Numbered from the stretch's first letter, positions 10,134 through 20,518 are shown. The stretch: DNA of 64,000 bases from VRUE01 sp963716735 (GCA_963716735.1 OY970321.1:1674001-1738000), one strand, 5' to 3'. Numbers and translations are program-made. Notes: generated by a model from the sequence alone, not told the origin.

Positions 10134-11062
10134 TGGAGGCGAGCGCACCAGCTCATCCCGCTCCGCCAGCCGCGGCCGGCAGCCAGCGGACCCGCTCCGA
10201 GCACCGGCTGGCCTGGATGCTCTGCGCACCGGCGGTGATCGCGATGTTGGCCGTGACCGCCTACCCGATCGGCTACGCGATCGTCCTCTCGCTGCAGCAG
10301 ATCGACCTGCGCTTCCCCGACCAGAGCGGCTTCGTCGGGCTCGACAACTACGGATCCATCCTCAGCTCCGAACTCTGGTGGACCGACCTCTTCAACACCG
10401 TCTTCGTGATGGTCACCTCCGTCGCGATCGAGCTGGTTCTCGGGATGGCGATCGCGCTGGTTATGCACCGGGCGATCTTCGGACGCGGGGTCGTCCGCAC
10501 CTCGGTGCTCATTCCCTACGGGATCATCACCGTGGTCGCCGCCTTCGCCTGGCAGTTCGCCTTCGCGCCCGACACCGGCTTCGTCAACAACCTGCCGCTG
10601 ATCGCCGAAGACATGGACTGGTTCGGCGGGCGCTTCAGCTCCTTCGCCGTGATCATCATGGCCGAGGTCTGGAAGACGACCCCTTTTATGGCGCTGCTGT
10701 TGCTCGCCGGCCTGGTGACGATCGACGGCCAGCTGTATGAGGCGGCCAAGGTCGACGGGGCATCGGCATGGCAGCGCTTCACCCGCATCACTCTGCCGCT
10801 GATGAAGCCGGCGATCCTCGTCGCGCTGCTCTTCCGCACCCTCGACGCCTTCCGCGTCTTCGACACGATCTTCATCATGACCCGCGGTGCGCAGGACACC
10901 GAATCGGTCTCGATCCTCGGCTTCAACCAGCTGATCTCACGCCTCAACCTCGGCCTCGGCTCGGCGGTCTCGGTGCTGATTTTCCTCTGCGTCTTCCTGA
11001 TCGCGTTCGTCTTCGTGCGCGGCTTCGGAGCCCGGGTCGAGGAAGGAAGGCCGGGTAGCTGA
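10133..11062 (+). CDS. ABC sugar transporter permease, MalF type
   Basis: 309 residues, TGATG overlap with the binding-protein gene. About six membrane segments, beginning WMLCAPAVIAMLAVTAYPIGYAIVLSL. The EAA loop that contacts the ATPase is LYEAAKVDGASAWQRFTRITLPLMKP. It pairs with the next permease. No unusual feature. Confidence 0.94.
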   Translation: MEASAPAHPAPPAAAGSQRTRSEHRLAWMLCAPAVIAMLAVTAYPIGYAIVLSLQQIDLRFPDQSGFVGLDNYGSILSSELWWTDLFNTVFVMVTSVAIELVLGMAIALVMHRAIFGRGVVRTSVLIPYGIITVVAAFAWQFAFAPDTGFVNNLPLIAEDMDWFGGRFSSFAVIIMAEVWKTTPFMALLLLAGLVTIDGQLYEAAKVDGASAWQRFTRITLPLMKPAILVALLFRTLDAFRVFDTIFIMTRGAQDTESVSILGFNQLISRLNLGLGSAVSVLIFLCVFLIAFVFVRGFGARVEEGRPGS

Positions 11063-11904
11063 TGGAACGGGGAAGCCGCGAGTACGCACTGTGGAGCGTC
11101 GCCATCCTGGCGGTGATCGTGGTCGCGCTGATCCCCGTCGTCTGGCTGATCTCGATCTCCCTGAAGCCGACCGAAGCGGTCACCGACGGCCGCTTCCTGC
11201 CCAGCGACATCTCCTTCGACAACTACAAGAGCCTGTTCGAAGGCGGCATCGACGACAGCCCCTTCATCAAGCCGCTGATCAACTCGATCCTGATCGCGCT
11301 GTCGACGACGGTGATCGCGATCGTCTTCGCCTCCTTCGCCGCCTACGCGATCGCCCGGCTCGAATTCCCCGGCAAGCGGGTGATCCTCGCGGGGGCGCTG
11401 GCGATCGCGATGTTCCCGCCGATATCGACCGTCGGGCCGCTGTTCGACATGTGGCGGGCGCTCGGCCTCTACGACACCTATCCGGGGCTGATCATCCCCT
11501 ACCTGACCTTCTCCCTGCCGCTGGCGATCTACGTCCTCGTCGCCTTCTTCCGCGAGATCCCCTGGGAGCTGGAGCAGGCGGCCCAGGTCGACGGCGCGAC
11601 CCCGTTCCAGGCCTTCAGCAAGGTGATCGTGCCGCTGGCCGCGCCTGGTGTCTTCACCGCGGCAATCCTCGTCTTCATCTTCGCCTGGAACGACTTCCTC
11701 TTCGCGATCTCGCTGACCTCCTCCGATGCCTCGCGCACCGTGCCGGCCGCGCTGGCCTTCTTCACCGGCGAGTCGTCTTTCACCCAGCCGACCGGCAGCA
11801 TCGCCGCGGCGGCGGTCGTCGTGACGGTGCCGATCATCGTCTTCGTCCTGTTATTCCAGCGCCGAATCGTCTCCGGCCTCACCGCCGGGGCCGTGAAGGG
11901 ATAG
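11062..11904 (+). CDS. ABC sugar transporter permease, MalG type
   Basis: 280 residues, TGATG overlap with the upstream permease. Six predicted membrane segments and the EAA loop LEQAAQVDGATPFQAFSKVIVPLAAPG. FAWNDFLFAISL and the C-terminal VSGLTAGAVKG are typical of MalG/SugB-class subunits. It forms the heterodimeric channel with the product of the preceding gene. Confidence 0.94.
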   Translation: MERGSREYALWSVAILAVIVVALIPVVWLISISLKPTEAVTDGRFLPSDISFDNYKSLFEGGIDDSPFIKPLINSILIALSTTVIAIVFASFAAYAIARLEFPGKRVILAGALAIAMFPPISTVGPLFDMWRALGLYDTYPGLIIPYLTFSLPLAIYVLVAFFREIPWELEQAAQVDGATPFQAFSKVIVPLAAPGVFTAAILVFIFAWNDFLFAISLTSSDASRTVPAALAFFTGESSFTQPTGSIAAAAVVVTVPIIVFVLLFQRRIVSGLTAGAVKG

Positions 11905-11913
11905 GAGCCACCG

Positions 11914-13119
<1,206 letters not shown>

Positions 13120-14430
13120 CCGCGCCCGACAGCAGGGCGGCGATCGCGGCGAAGAGGTAGGCGCTGTCGGAGACGGAGAGCGCGTCGGCGAGCGTGGCGG
13201 GGTCGCCGACGATGGCGACGAGGAGTGCGGTGCCGAGCACGGCGCCGATCTGGCGGAAGGCGGCGTTGACCGCGCTGGCGGTGGCGAAGCGGTCGACGGC
13301 GACGTCGCGCACGGCGGCCGAGCCCAGCGTCGGGAAGGCGAGGCCGATGCCGATGCCGGTCAGCGTCGCCCCCGGCAGCCAGAGGCCGAGCCAGTCGGGC
13401 TCCGCGCCGGCCGAGCGCAGGACCATCACTCCCGCGGCGAAGATCAGCGTGCCGGGGACGACGACGGCGCGCTGGCCGAAGCGGTCGGCGAGTTTGCCGG
13501 CGGGGCCGGAGACGATCGTCGTCCAGGCCGGGCCCGGCAGGGTCGCGAGGCCGGCCTGGAGCACGGTGTAGCCCCAGATCGAGGTGAGGAAGACGACGTT
13601 GCCGAGGACGATCGAGAAGAAGGCGGCGGAGAAGAGCAGCGTGCCGAGGTTGCCGATGCGGAAGGAGCGATGGGCGAAGAGCTCCGGTTCGACGATCGGC
13701 CGCGGGTGGGTACGGCTGCGGGCGATCATCGCGCCGAGCAGGATCGCCCCGGCCGCGAAGCAGCCGAGGGTCGCCACCGCCGTCCATCCCCAGTCGTTGC
13801 CCTCGACGATGCCGAGCGTGATCAGGGCCAAAGAGAGGGCGAGCATCAGGGCGCCGGGCAGGTCGGGCAGACGGTGGTCGCGGATCGGCCGCTCGGCGAG
13901 GCGGCGACTGCCCGCCCAGACGATCGCCGCGCCCAGGGGCAGGTTGACGAGGAAGACGAGGCGCCAGTCCGAGAGCTCGACCAGTGCGCCGCCCAGGGTC
14001 GGGCCAGTCGCCGCTGCCGCCGCGGCGGCAGCGCCCCAAATGCCGACGCCGGTCGCACGCTTCTCGACCGGGTAGGCGTCGAGCACGATCGCCAGCGAGG
14101 CGGGAGCGATCAGTGCAGCGCCGACTCCCTGCAGGACGCGGAAGGAGATCAGCAGCTCGAGGCTCGGGGCGATCGCGCAGAGCAGGCTGGCGGCGGTGAA
14201 GACCCCCACCCCGACCAGGAAGATCCGCTTGTGGCCGAAGCGGTCGGCGAGGCCACCGGCCGGGACCAGCAGGGCGGCGATGACGACGAAGTAACCGTCG
14301 AGCACCCAGGAGAGCGCGTCGCGTCCCGAGCCGGCGAAAGAAGCCGAGATGTCGGGGAAGGCGATGTTGACGATCGTCGTGTCGAGGAAGGCGACGAAGG
14401 CGCCGGCACAGGCGATCGCCACGCTCGCTC

Positions 14431-14482
14431 TATGTCCACGGTCATACATCAGCGCGGCGACTATACTATGTCCGTGGGCATA
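14431..14482. promoter_or_regulatory. Two TetR operators between the MFS and TetR genes
   Basis: TATGTCCACGGTCATA (14431-14446) and TATGTCCGTGGGCATA (14467-14482) are 16-bp near-dyads of the form TATGnCCnnGGnCATA. One covers the first codons of the MFS gene and the other the ATG of tetR. TATACT at 14462-14467 directly abuts the tetR start, which suggests overlapping control of both transcripts. Confidence 0.75.
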
Positions 14483-15088
14483 ACGCGACTTGCAGACGCG
14501 AAAGCGATCGAACCGAAACGTCGCGACGGGCGCGAGCGACTGATTGCCGGGGCGCGGCGGCTACTCGCCGAGAAGGGCTACGCGGGCATGGAGCTGCGCG
14601 ACGTCGCCGCGGTAGGCGAGGCGCCGCGCGGATCGATCTACCACCACTTCCCCGGCGGCAAGAGCCAGCTGGCGATCGAGGCCGCCGAGGCGGAGGGGCG
14701 TGAGATCCGCGCCGCGATCGAACGCTCGCTGGAGGAGCGTGGCCTTGGCGAGACGCTGACGATGTTCGGCGAGATGTTCCGCCGCCGGGTGAAAGACAAG
14801 CCGGAGCGACTCGGCTGCCCCGTCGCCGCCGCCGCCCTGGCCCGTCCCGAGGACCCTGCCCTCGCCGCCGCCGCGACCGCCGCCTTCCAGAGCTGGGAAG
14901 CCCCGATCGCCGCCGCCCTGCGCGAGGAAGGCATCGAGGCCAAGGACGCCGAGGCCTTCGCCGGCCTCGTCGTCTCGACGATCGAGGGTGCCCTGATCCG
15001 CGCCCGCGCCGCCGGCAACGAGGCGCCGCTGAAGTCCGCGGTCGCCGGGCTGCACCAGGCGCTGGACGCACTTCTCAGCGCCAAATAG
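14468..15088 (+). CDS. TetR/AcrR-family repressor
   Basis: 206 residues. The N-terminal HTH reads RERLIAGARRLLAEKGYAGMELRDVAAVGEAPRGSIYHHFPGGKSQL, the classic TetR DNA-binding domain. The C-terminal domain (GCPVAAAALARPEDPAL...) is the LmrA/YxaF-like ligand domain. With two matching operators upstream it should repress the divergent MFS pump and itself until a ligand binds. No Shine-Dalgarno sequence is evident; the transcript may be leaderless. Confidence 0.93.
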   Translation: MSVGITRLADAKAIEPKRRDGRERLIAGARRLLAEKGYAGMELRDVAAVGEAPRGSIYHHFPGGKSQLAIEAAEAEGREIRAAIERSLEERGLGETLTMFGEMFRRRVKDKPERLGCPVAAAALARPEDPALAAAATAAFQSWEAPIAAALREEGIEAKDAEAFAGLVVSTIEGALIRARAAGNEAPLKSAVAGLHQALDALLSAK

Positions 15089-15098
15089 GCTCTGCAGA

Positions 15099-16073
15099 AT
15101 GCACAGACGTATTGGAGCAGCGGCCTTGGCTGCAGTGGCTTTGCTGTTAGGGGGCGCGGTGACCGCGGCAGCGCTGATCCCCCCGCCGAACGCAACGAGC
15201 TTGCTCTATTGCGGTGCAGACGAGACCAGGGGGGATGCGACCGTGCTGGCGCTGGGGCTGGGGGGAAGCCCGCTTCCCGTACCCGCGGACGGCGTGGTCA
15301 CCGGCTGGAGGGTCGTCGGCGGATCGGCCCAAGGCCGTTTCGAGCAGCGCCTCCAGGTATTCCGACGGGTGGACGGCCCCGTGAGCTCCTTCCTGGCCGT
15401 GGCGGAGAGCAGCGCCAAGGTCGCCCCTGACGGCCCGCGGCATTTGTTCAAGACCCGGATCCCGGTCAAGGGCGGAGACCTGTTCGCCCTTCGGGGGACG
15501 ACTAAGACGTCCGTCTGCGACGGCGCGGTCGGTGTCACCTCGGGCCTCCACGAGGGCCCCACGCCGATCGGCTCGTCTCATGAGTTCAAATCCGAAGAGG
15601 GTCTCGGCGTGCCGCTGGACGTCGTCATCGAGCCGGACGAGGACGGCGACGGGTACGGCGATCGGACGCAGGATCGCTGCACCCGGCTGCCGACTACCCA
15701 GGATGGCTGTCCCGCCATCAACCTGCGCGTCAAGGACGCGGCCGTCCGGGAACGTTCGATCCTTTTACGAGTCACGGTTGACACGAAGACCGAGGTCCGA
15801 GTCACTGGCCAGGTCGCGGTGGGGCTCAGGCAGCCGGCGCCAAGTGTCGACGGCATCTTGCTCCTGTCCCTGGACAGCGGCGTCAAATCCGTCTCGCCGG
15901 GAAGGACGGCTCGTATCGCGATCAAGCTGCCGAAACCGTTATTGCGGCGGCTCGAGCGCCTGCCCCCGAAGAGGTCGCTCATCGCGATGCTCACCGTCAG
16001 CACGCTCACCGCAGCCGGGCGTGAAGGCAAGCGCAAGCTGACCGTGCTGATCCCGGGCCGGAAGGAGCCCTAA
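15099..16073 (+). CDS. Secreted protein with a thrombospondin type-3-like Ca-binding motif
   Basis: 324 residues. The N-terminus is a Sec signal peptide (RRIGAAALAAVALLLGGAVTAAA, cleavage near residue 25). The middle contains EPDEDGDGYGDRTQDRC, a D.DGDG.GD calcium-binding repeat as in TSP3/OmpA-linker proteins. Flanking beta-rich domains have no recognised family. It starts 10 bp after tetR but is otherwise unrelated to it. Likely wall-associated or extracellular; role unknown. Confidence 0.7.
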   Translation: MHRRIGAAALAAVALLLGGAVTAAALIPPPNATSLLYCGADETRGDATVLALGLGGSPLPVPADGVVTGWRVVGGSAQGRFEQRLQVFRRVDGPVSSFLAVAESSAKVAPDGPRHLFKTRIPVKGGDLFALRGTTKTSVCDGAVGVTSGLHEGPTPIGSSHEFKSEEGLGVPLDVVIEPDEDGDGYGDRTQDRCTRLPTTQDGCPAINLRVKDAAVRERSILLRVTVDTKTEVRVTGQVAVGLRQPAPSVDGILLLSLDSGVKSVSPGRTARIAIKLPKPLLRRLERLPPKRSLIAMLTVSTLTAAGREGKRKLTVLIPGRKEP

Positions 16074-16082
16074 CAGCGAGTG

Positions 16083-16118
16083 AGCGGGTCCCCGCCCGCT
16101 GCTACCCTGCCGGGGTAG
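16083..16118 (+). other. Two adjacent hairpins upstream of purF
   Basis: AGCGGG/CCCGCT (16083-16100) and CTACCC/GGGTAG (16102-16118) form two small stems between the secreted-protein stop and purF. They could terminate the upstream gene or act in the purF leader. There is no T-run. Confidence 0.4.
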
Positions 16119-16168
16119 GCAGTCTGCCTGCGCGTCACGTCCTTCCCACACCGAGGAAAGCACGCGCT

Positions 16169-17602
16169 TTGACTCCGCCCCAGGGGCAGCTGATAGATCG
16201 CGATTCGCCGCGCGAGGAATGCGGCGTCTTCGGCATATACGCACCCGGGCACGACGTCGCCCGTCTCACCTACTTCGGCCTCTACTCGCTGCAGCACCGC
16301 GGCCAGGAGTCGGCCGGCATCGCCACCTGCGAGGGCGGCCACATCACCACCATGCGGGACTCCGGCCTCGTCTCCCAGGTCTTCGACGAGGAGAAGCTGC
16401 GGGCGCTGGAGGGCGACATGGCGATCGGCCACGTGCGCTACTCGACCACCGGCGGCGGCTCCTGGGAGAACGCGCAGCCGGTCTGGCGCGACGACGGCCG
16501 CGAGCTGGCCCTCGCCCACAACGGCAACCTGACCAACGCGGTCGAGCTCTGGGGCGAGCTGAAAGAGACGGGGATCTCTTTCCGCGGTACCTCGGACTCG
16601 GAGATCATCGCGGCGCTGATCTCCTCCCACGACGGCAAACTCGTCGAGGACGCGGTCGCCGACGTGATGCCGCGCCTGCAGGGCGCCTACTCGACCGTGG
16701 TGATGACCAAGCGGGCGATCGTCGCCTTCCGCGATCCGCACGGGGTGCGGCCGCTCTCGCTGGGCCGGCTCGGCGATCGCTTCGTCGTCGCCTCGGAGAG
16801 CTGCGCCTTCGACATCGTCGGCGCCGAGCTGATGCGCGAAGTGCACCCCGGCGAGATGGTCTCGCTGACCGAGCGCGGCCTCGAGACGCGCCAGGTGGTC
16901 AAGGCCGGCCGGCCCGCGCACTGCGTCTTCGAGCACATCTACTTCTCCCGCCCCGACAGCCGCCTCGAGGGCAAGGTGCTGCAGCAGGTGCGCGGGCGGA
17001 TGGGCGAAATCCTCTTTCGCGAGGCACCGGCCGATGCCGACCTGGTGATCTCGGTGCCCGACTCCGGCAACCCCGCCGCCGCCGGCTTCTCCCGTGCTTC
17101 GGGGCTGCCCCGCGACGACGGCCTGATCAAGAACCGCTACGTCGCCCGCACCTTCATCCAGCCCGGCCAGGAGCTGCGCAAGCGCGGCCTGCGGCTCAAG
17201 TTCAACCCGCTGCCGGAGATCGTCTCCGGCCAGCGGATCGTCGTCGTCGACGACTCGATCGTGCGCGGCAACACGACGCGGCAGATCGTCGGCATGCTGC
17301 GCGACGCCGGGGCAAGCGAGGTGCACCTGCGGATCTCCGCGCCGCCGATCCGCCACCCTTGTCACTACGGCGTCGACATGTCGACCCGCGAGGAGATGAT
17401 CGCCCACGAACGCACGATCGAGGAGATCGCCGACGAGCTCGGTGCCGACTCGCTCGCCTACCTCTCGATGGAGGGCGTCTACGAGGCGATCGGGACCCCG
17501 CCCGAGGACCACTGCGACGCCTGCTTCACGGGGCGCTACCCACTAGGTGACCCGGAAAGCGCCAACGGGAAATTCGCCCTCGAGGTCGTTTCCAGTAGCT
17601 GA
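16169..17602 (+). CDS. purF: Amidophosphoribosyltransferase
   Basis: 477 residues from TTG 16169, chosen because GAGGAAAG lies 8 nt upstream. It makes phosphoribosylamine from PRPP and glutamine, the first committed purine step. A short propeptide precedes the nucleophile Cys in REECGVFGIY. The glutaminase domain has HNGNLTNA and GTSDSEII; the PRTase domain has VVVDDSIVRGNTTRQIV. The late DHCDACFTG pair suggests the Fe-S form found in Bacillus-type enzymes. A long inverted repeat begins at the stop codon. Confidence 0.96.
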   Translation: MTPPQGQLIDRDSPREECGVFGIYAPGHDVARLTYFGLYSLQHRGQESAGIATCEGGHITTMRDSGLVSQVFDEEKLRALEGDMAIGHVRYSTTGGGSWENAQPVWRDDGRELALAHNGNLTNAVELWGELKETGISFRGTSDSEIIAALISSHDGKLVEDAVADVMPRLQGAYSTVVMTKRAIVAFRDPHGVRPLSLGRLGDRFVVASESCAFDIVGAELMREVHPGEMVSLTERGLETRQVVKAGRPAHCVFEHIYFSRPDSRLEGKVLQQVRGRMGEILFREAPADADLVISVPDSGNPAAAGFSRASGLPRDDGLIKNRYVARTFIQPGQELRKRGLRLKFNPLPEIVSGQRIVVVDDSIVRGNTTRQIVGMLRDAGASEVHLRISAPPIRHPCHYGVDMSTREEMIAHERTIEEIADELGADSLAYLSMEGVYEAIGTPPEDHCDACFTGRYPLGDPESANGKFALEVVSSS

Positions 17603-17708
17603 CCAGACGGAACGTGGCCAAGCAGATCAAGGACGCAGGGAGCGTGGCGTGCTCTGCACGCGAGCGACCGAGGACGTAGAGATGCGCCGTGCCACGTTCC
17701 GTCTGGTC
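17601..17708. repeat. 108-bp unit with 18-bp perfect inverted ends across the purF/purN junction
   Basis: Left arm GACCAGACGGAACGTGGC (17601-17618) is exactly reverse-complemented at 17691-17708. The left arm overlaps the purF stop, and the right arm encodes purN codons 4-9. The purN ATG (17682) lies in the loop. A small inner stem GCGTGC/GCACGC occurs at 17647-17661. Confidence 0.85.
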
Positions 17709-18305
17709 GTTCTTGCCTCGGGGAGCGGGACCAACCTCCAGGCGATCCTCGACACGTTGCATGGACATGAGGGGATCGAAGTGGTCGGGGTCGGCTCCGA
17801 CAAGCCGGGCGCACGGGCGTTGGAGCGAGCCCGCGCGGCAGGGGTCGAGACTGCGGTCTTCCCCCGCGACGAGTACACCGGCCGCGAGGCGCGCGATGTC
17901 GCGATGGCGGCGTGGATCGAGTCCCGCGGCGCCGACCTCGTCGTCCTCGCCGGCTACATGCAGCTGCTCTCCCCCGCCTTCGTCGCCCGCTTCCGCAATC
18001 GCGTCGTCAACATCCACCCGGCGCTGCTGCCCGCCTTCCCGGGCCTCGACGCGATCGGCCAGGCGCTGGCGGCGGGGGTCGAGGTCACCGGTGTCACCGT
18101 CCACTTCGTCGACGAGGGGGTCGATACCGGGCCGGCGATCGTGCAGCGCGAGGTACCGGTTCCCGCCGGCCGCGATCGGGCAGAGCTGGAGGAGGCGGTC
18201 CACGCTGTCGAGCACGAGCTCTACCCGGAGGCGATCCGCATGATTGCCCGGGGCATAGTTAGGATCGACGCGAGCGACCCACGGGTCGTCGTAACCGATG
18301 AGTGA
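17682..18305 (+). CDS. purN: Phosphoribosylglycinamide formyltransferase
   Basis: 207 residues from ATG 17682; the family homology FRLVVLASGSGTNLQAIL starts there, although the frame is open further upstream. It formylates GAR with 10-formyl-THF. Catalytic residues are in NIHPALLPAFPG (Asn and His) and VHFVDEGVDTGPAI (Asp). The ATG sits inside the loop of an 18-bp inverted repeat, so translation may depend on RNA folding. The 3' end overlaps purH by 8 bp (ATGAGTGA). Confidence 0.95.
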   Translation: MRRATFRLVVLASGSGTNLQAILDTLHGHEGIEVVGVGSDKPGARALERARAAGVETAVFPRDEYTGREARDVAMAAWIESRGADLVVLAGYMQLLSPAFVARFRNRVVNIHPALLPAFPGLDAIGQALAAGVEVTGVTVHFVDEGVDTGPAIVQREVPVPAGRDRAELEEAVHAVEHELYPEAIRMIARGIVRIDASDPRVVVTDE

Positions 18306-19914
18306 GGCCCCCGCAGATACCAGAGACCAGGCCGTGAGCAACGGCGCGATCCGGGTGCGCCGGGCGCTGATCTCGGTCTCCGACAAGACCGGGATCGCCG
18401 ACTTCGCCAAGACGCTGGCAGCGCAGGGGATCGAGATCCTCTCAACCGGCGGGACCGCGAGCGCGTTGCGCGAGGCGGGGCTGGAGGTGACCGACGTCTC
18501 CGAGTTCACCGGCCAGGAGGAGATCCTCGGCGGCCGGGTGAAGACCCTGCACCCGCGCCTGCACGCGGCGCTGCTGGCGCGGCGCGCCGACGCTGAGCAC
18601 ATGGCGACTCTGGAGCGCGAGGGGATCGCGCCGATCGACCTGGTCTGCGTCAACCTCTACCCCTTCGAGGAGACCGTCGCCGCGCACGAGGTCGATCCGC
18701 AGGTGGCGGTGGAGAACATCGACATCGGCGGGCCGACGATGATCCGCGCCGCCGCCAAGAACCACGAGGGCGTCGCCGTCATCGTCAAGCCCGAGTCCTA
18801 CGACGCGGTCTGCGCCGAGATGGAGGAGAGCGGCGGCGAGATCTCGGCCTCGACCAGCCACTGGCTCGCCAACGAGGCCTTCACCCACATCGCCCGCTAC
18901 GACGCCGCGATCAGCCGCTGGTTCTCGGCCTCTTATGAGGACTTCCCCGAACACCTGACGGTCTCCTACGAGAAGGAGCTCGACCTCGCCTACGGCGAGA
19001 ACCCGCACCAGCGCGCGGCGCTCTACTCGGAGGTCGGGGTGCGCAGCCACATCCTCTCCGGGGTGGCGAAGCTGCACGGCAAGGCGCTCTCCTTCAACAA
19101 CGTCCTCGACCTCGACTCGGCGCGGCGCCTGAACGAAGACTTCGAGCCGCCCGCCTGCACGATCGTCAAGCACAACAACCCCTGCGGGGTGGCGATCGGC
19201 GAGGACGCGCTCGACGCCTACCGCAAGGCGCTTGCCTGCGACCCAGTCTCCGCCTACGGCAGCGTGATCGCGGTCAACCGGCCGGTGAGCGTAGAGCTGG
19301 CCGAGGCGCTGCACGAGAATTTCGTCGAGGTACTGCTTTCGCCGGGATTCGAGGACGGCGCGCTGGAGGTGCTGCAACAGAAGGAGGCGATCCGCATCCT
19401 CTGTGACGAGGAGCGGCGCGAGCAGGACCCCGCCGAACGCGACGTCAAGCGGGTGCGCGGCGGCCTGCTGATCCAGGATCGCGACGGCGATCCCGAGCCG
19501 CGGCAGATCATGGAGACGGTGACGACGACCCAGCCGAGCGAGGAGCAGTGGGCCGACCTGCTCTTCGCCTGGACCGTGGTGCGCCACGTCCGCTCCAACG
19601 CGATCGTGCTCGCCAAGGACGGCGCCACGCTCGGCATCGGCGCCGGCCAGATGAGCCGCGTCGACTCGGTCCGCCTCGCGGTCGAGAAGTGCCGCGAGGC
19701 CCGCGGCGAGGAGGCCGGCGCCCTGCTGGCCGGCTCAGCCGTCGCCTCCGACGCCTTCTTCCCCTTCGCCGACGGCCCCCAGGCGGCGATCGACGCCGGC
19801 GCCACCTCGGTGATCCAGCCCGGCGGCTCCAAACGGGATGGCGACGTGATCGAGGCCTGCGACGCAGCCTCGATCCCGATGGTGTTCACGAAGCACCGTC
19901 ACTTTCGGCACTGA
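18298..19914 (+). CDS. purH: Bifunctional AICAR formyltransferase / IMP cyclohydrolase
   Basis: 538 residues, normal length. The N-terminal IMP cyclohydrolase domain starts ALISVSDKTGIADFAKTL with ILSTGGTA and GGRVKTLHP. The C-terminal AICAR transformylase has the KHNNPCG motif and ends DAASIPMVFTKHRHFRH. It catalyses the last two steps to IMP. With purF and purN it forms the second pur operon of the window. Confidence 0.97.
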   Translation: MSEAPADTRDQAVSNGAIRVRRALISVSDKTGIADFAKTLAAQGIEILSTGGTASALREAGLEVTDVSEFTGQEEILGGRVKTLHPRLHAALLARRADAEHMATLEREGIAPIDLVCVNLYPFEETVAAHEVDPQVAVENIDIGGPTMIRAAAKNHEGVAVIVKPESYDAVCAEMEESGGEISASTSHWLANEAFTHIARYDAAISRWFSASYEDFPEHLTVSYEKELDLAYGENPHQRAALYSEVGVRSHILSGVAKLHGKALSFNNVLDLDSARRLNEDFEPPACTIVKHNNPCGVAIGEDALDAYRKALACDPVSAYGSVIAVNRPVSVELAEALHENFVEVLLSPGFEDGALEVLQQKEAIRILCDEERREQDPAERDVKRVRGGLLIQDRDGDPEPRQIMETVTTTQPSEEQWADLLFAWTVVRHVRSNAIVLAKDGATLGIGAGQMSRVDSVRLAVEKCREARGEEAGALLAGSAVASDAFFPFADGPQAAIDAGATSVIQPGGSKRDGDVIEACDAASIPMVFTKHRHFRH

Positions 19915-19949
19915 TTCTCGTTGCAGAACTTTTCGATTTAGCGCACCAC

Positions 19950-19971
19950 ACGTGACAGTTGTCTAAGTAGC
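19950..19971 (+). repeat. Intergenic repeat copy 1 (second copy 36247-36270, minus strand)
   Basis: Contains GTGACAGTTGTCT, present once more in the window as the reverse complement near 36250. The match extends on both sides (ACGTG before, AGTAGC after) with one substitution and a 2-nt insertion. Function unknown. Confidence 0.6.
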
Positions 19972-20062
19972 GTCCGGCCTGTCGCGGCCGCGGCAACGCC
20001 CCGGCCGCCGGACGCGGGCCTCGCCCCCACGAAGCGAGGTTGGCGGGTTCGACTCCCGCTCG
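19970..20062 (+). other. Structured non-coding segment with a tRNA-like T-arm
   Basis: A 9-bp stem GCGTCCGGC/GCCGGACGC is followed by CCTCGC/GCGAGG and then a perfect T-arm, GCGGGTTCGACTCCCGC. The flanking GCCCCGG and TCGGGGC can pair as a 7-bp acceptor. The anticodon-position loop has 9 nt (CCCCACGAA) and the D-stem is poor, so this is not a normal tRNA. It may be a tRNA pseudogene or an unrecognised structured RNA. It is followed by a strong terminator, so the segment is probably transcribed. Confidence 0.4.
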
Positions 20063-20124
20063 GGGCGTTATGATGGGCACACGTGGGGGCGGGGCCGTAT
20101 ATGTCCGGCGGCAACCTCGTTTTC

Positions 20125-20156
20125 AGGCGGCCCGCTTCGGCGGGTCGCCTTTTTTC
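20125..20156 (+). terminator. Rho-independent terminator
   Basis: An 11-bp stem AGGCGGCCCGC/GCGGGTCGCCT (one G-T pair) with a TTCG tetraloop is followed by a run of T residues. It closes the purH/non-coding transcript on the plus strand. Confidence 0.9.
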
Positions 20157-20161
20157 TGCCC

Positions 20162-20422
20162 TTACCGCTCGAGCTTGAACTCGCCGCTGGGACCCACGGC
20201 TGGATTCCAGACGATGCCCTCGATCAGAGCGGCTCGCTCCAGCCCAAGCGCAGCCTCGAGCTTGATCATCGTGTCGACCCGGGGCACCTGGGTGCCCTTG
20301 GCCAATTTGGTCATCTGCGTTCGGTCGATCCCGGCTCGTGCGGCCACCTGCTCCTGGGTGAGCGACGAACTGGCAAGAGCACGTTTCAAGTTCTCAGTGA
20401 AGCACTGAGCGACAGTGGGCAC
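20162..20422 (-). CDS. XRE-family helix-turn-helix protein
   Basis: 86 residues. SLTQEQVAARAGIDRTQMTKLAKGTQVPRVDTMIKLEAALG is a Cro/C1-type HTH (about residues 20-65). The C-terminal tail WNPAVGPSGEFKLER resembles other small actinobacterial regulators that carry a short peptide after the HTH. There is no toxin or peptidase partner next to it. Target unknown. Confidence 0.8.
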   Translation of the reverse strand: MPTVAQCFTENLKRALASSSLTQEQVAARAGIDRTQMTKLAKGTQVPRVDTMIKLEAALGLERAALIEGIVWNPAVGPSGEFKLER

Positions 20423-20518
20423 ACGCGCAGTCTTGCGCCCCTCGGGCAGCTATTCAACAGACTATGACCACCGGATATTTTTCAGGTGAATTTTTTCCCC
20501 TAACGCCGCCTTCAGGGG

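Noticed and set aside
19970..20062. Functional tRNA or tmRNA after purH
   Set aside because: The T-arm is perfect, but the 9-nt anticodon loop, weak D-stem and lack of room for a tmRNA body argue against either. Kept only as a structured segment.
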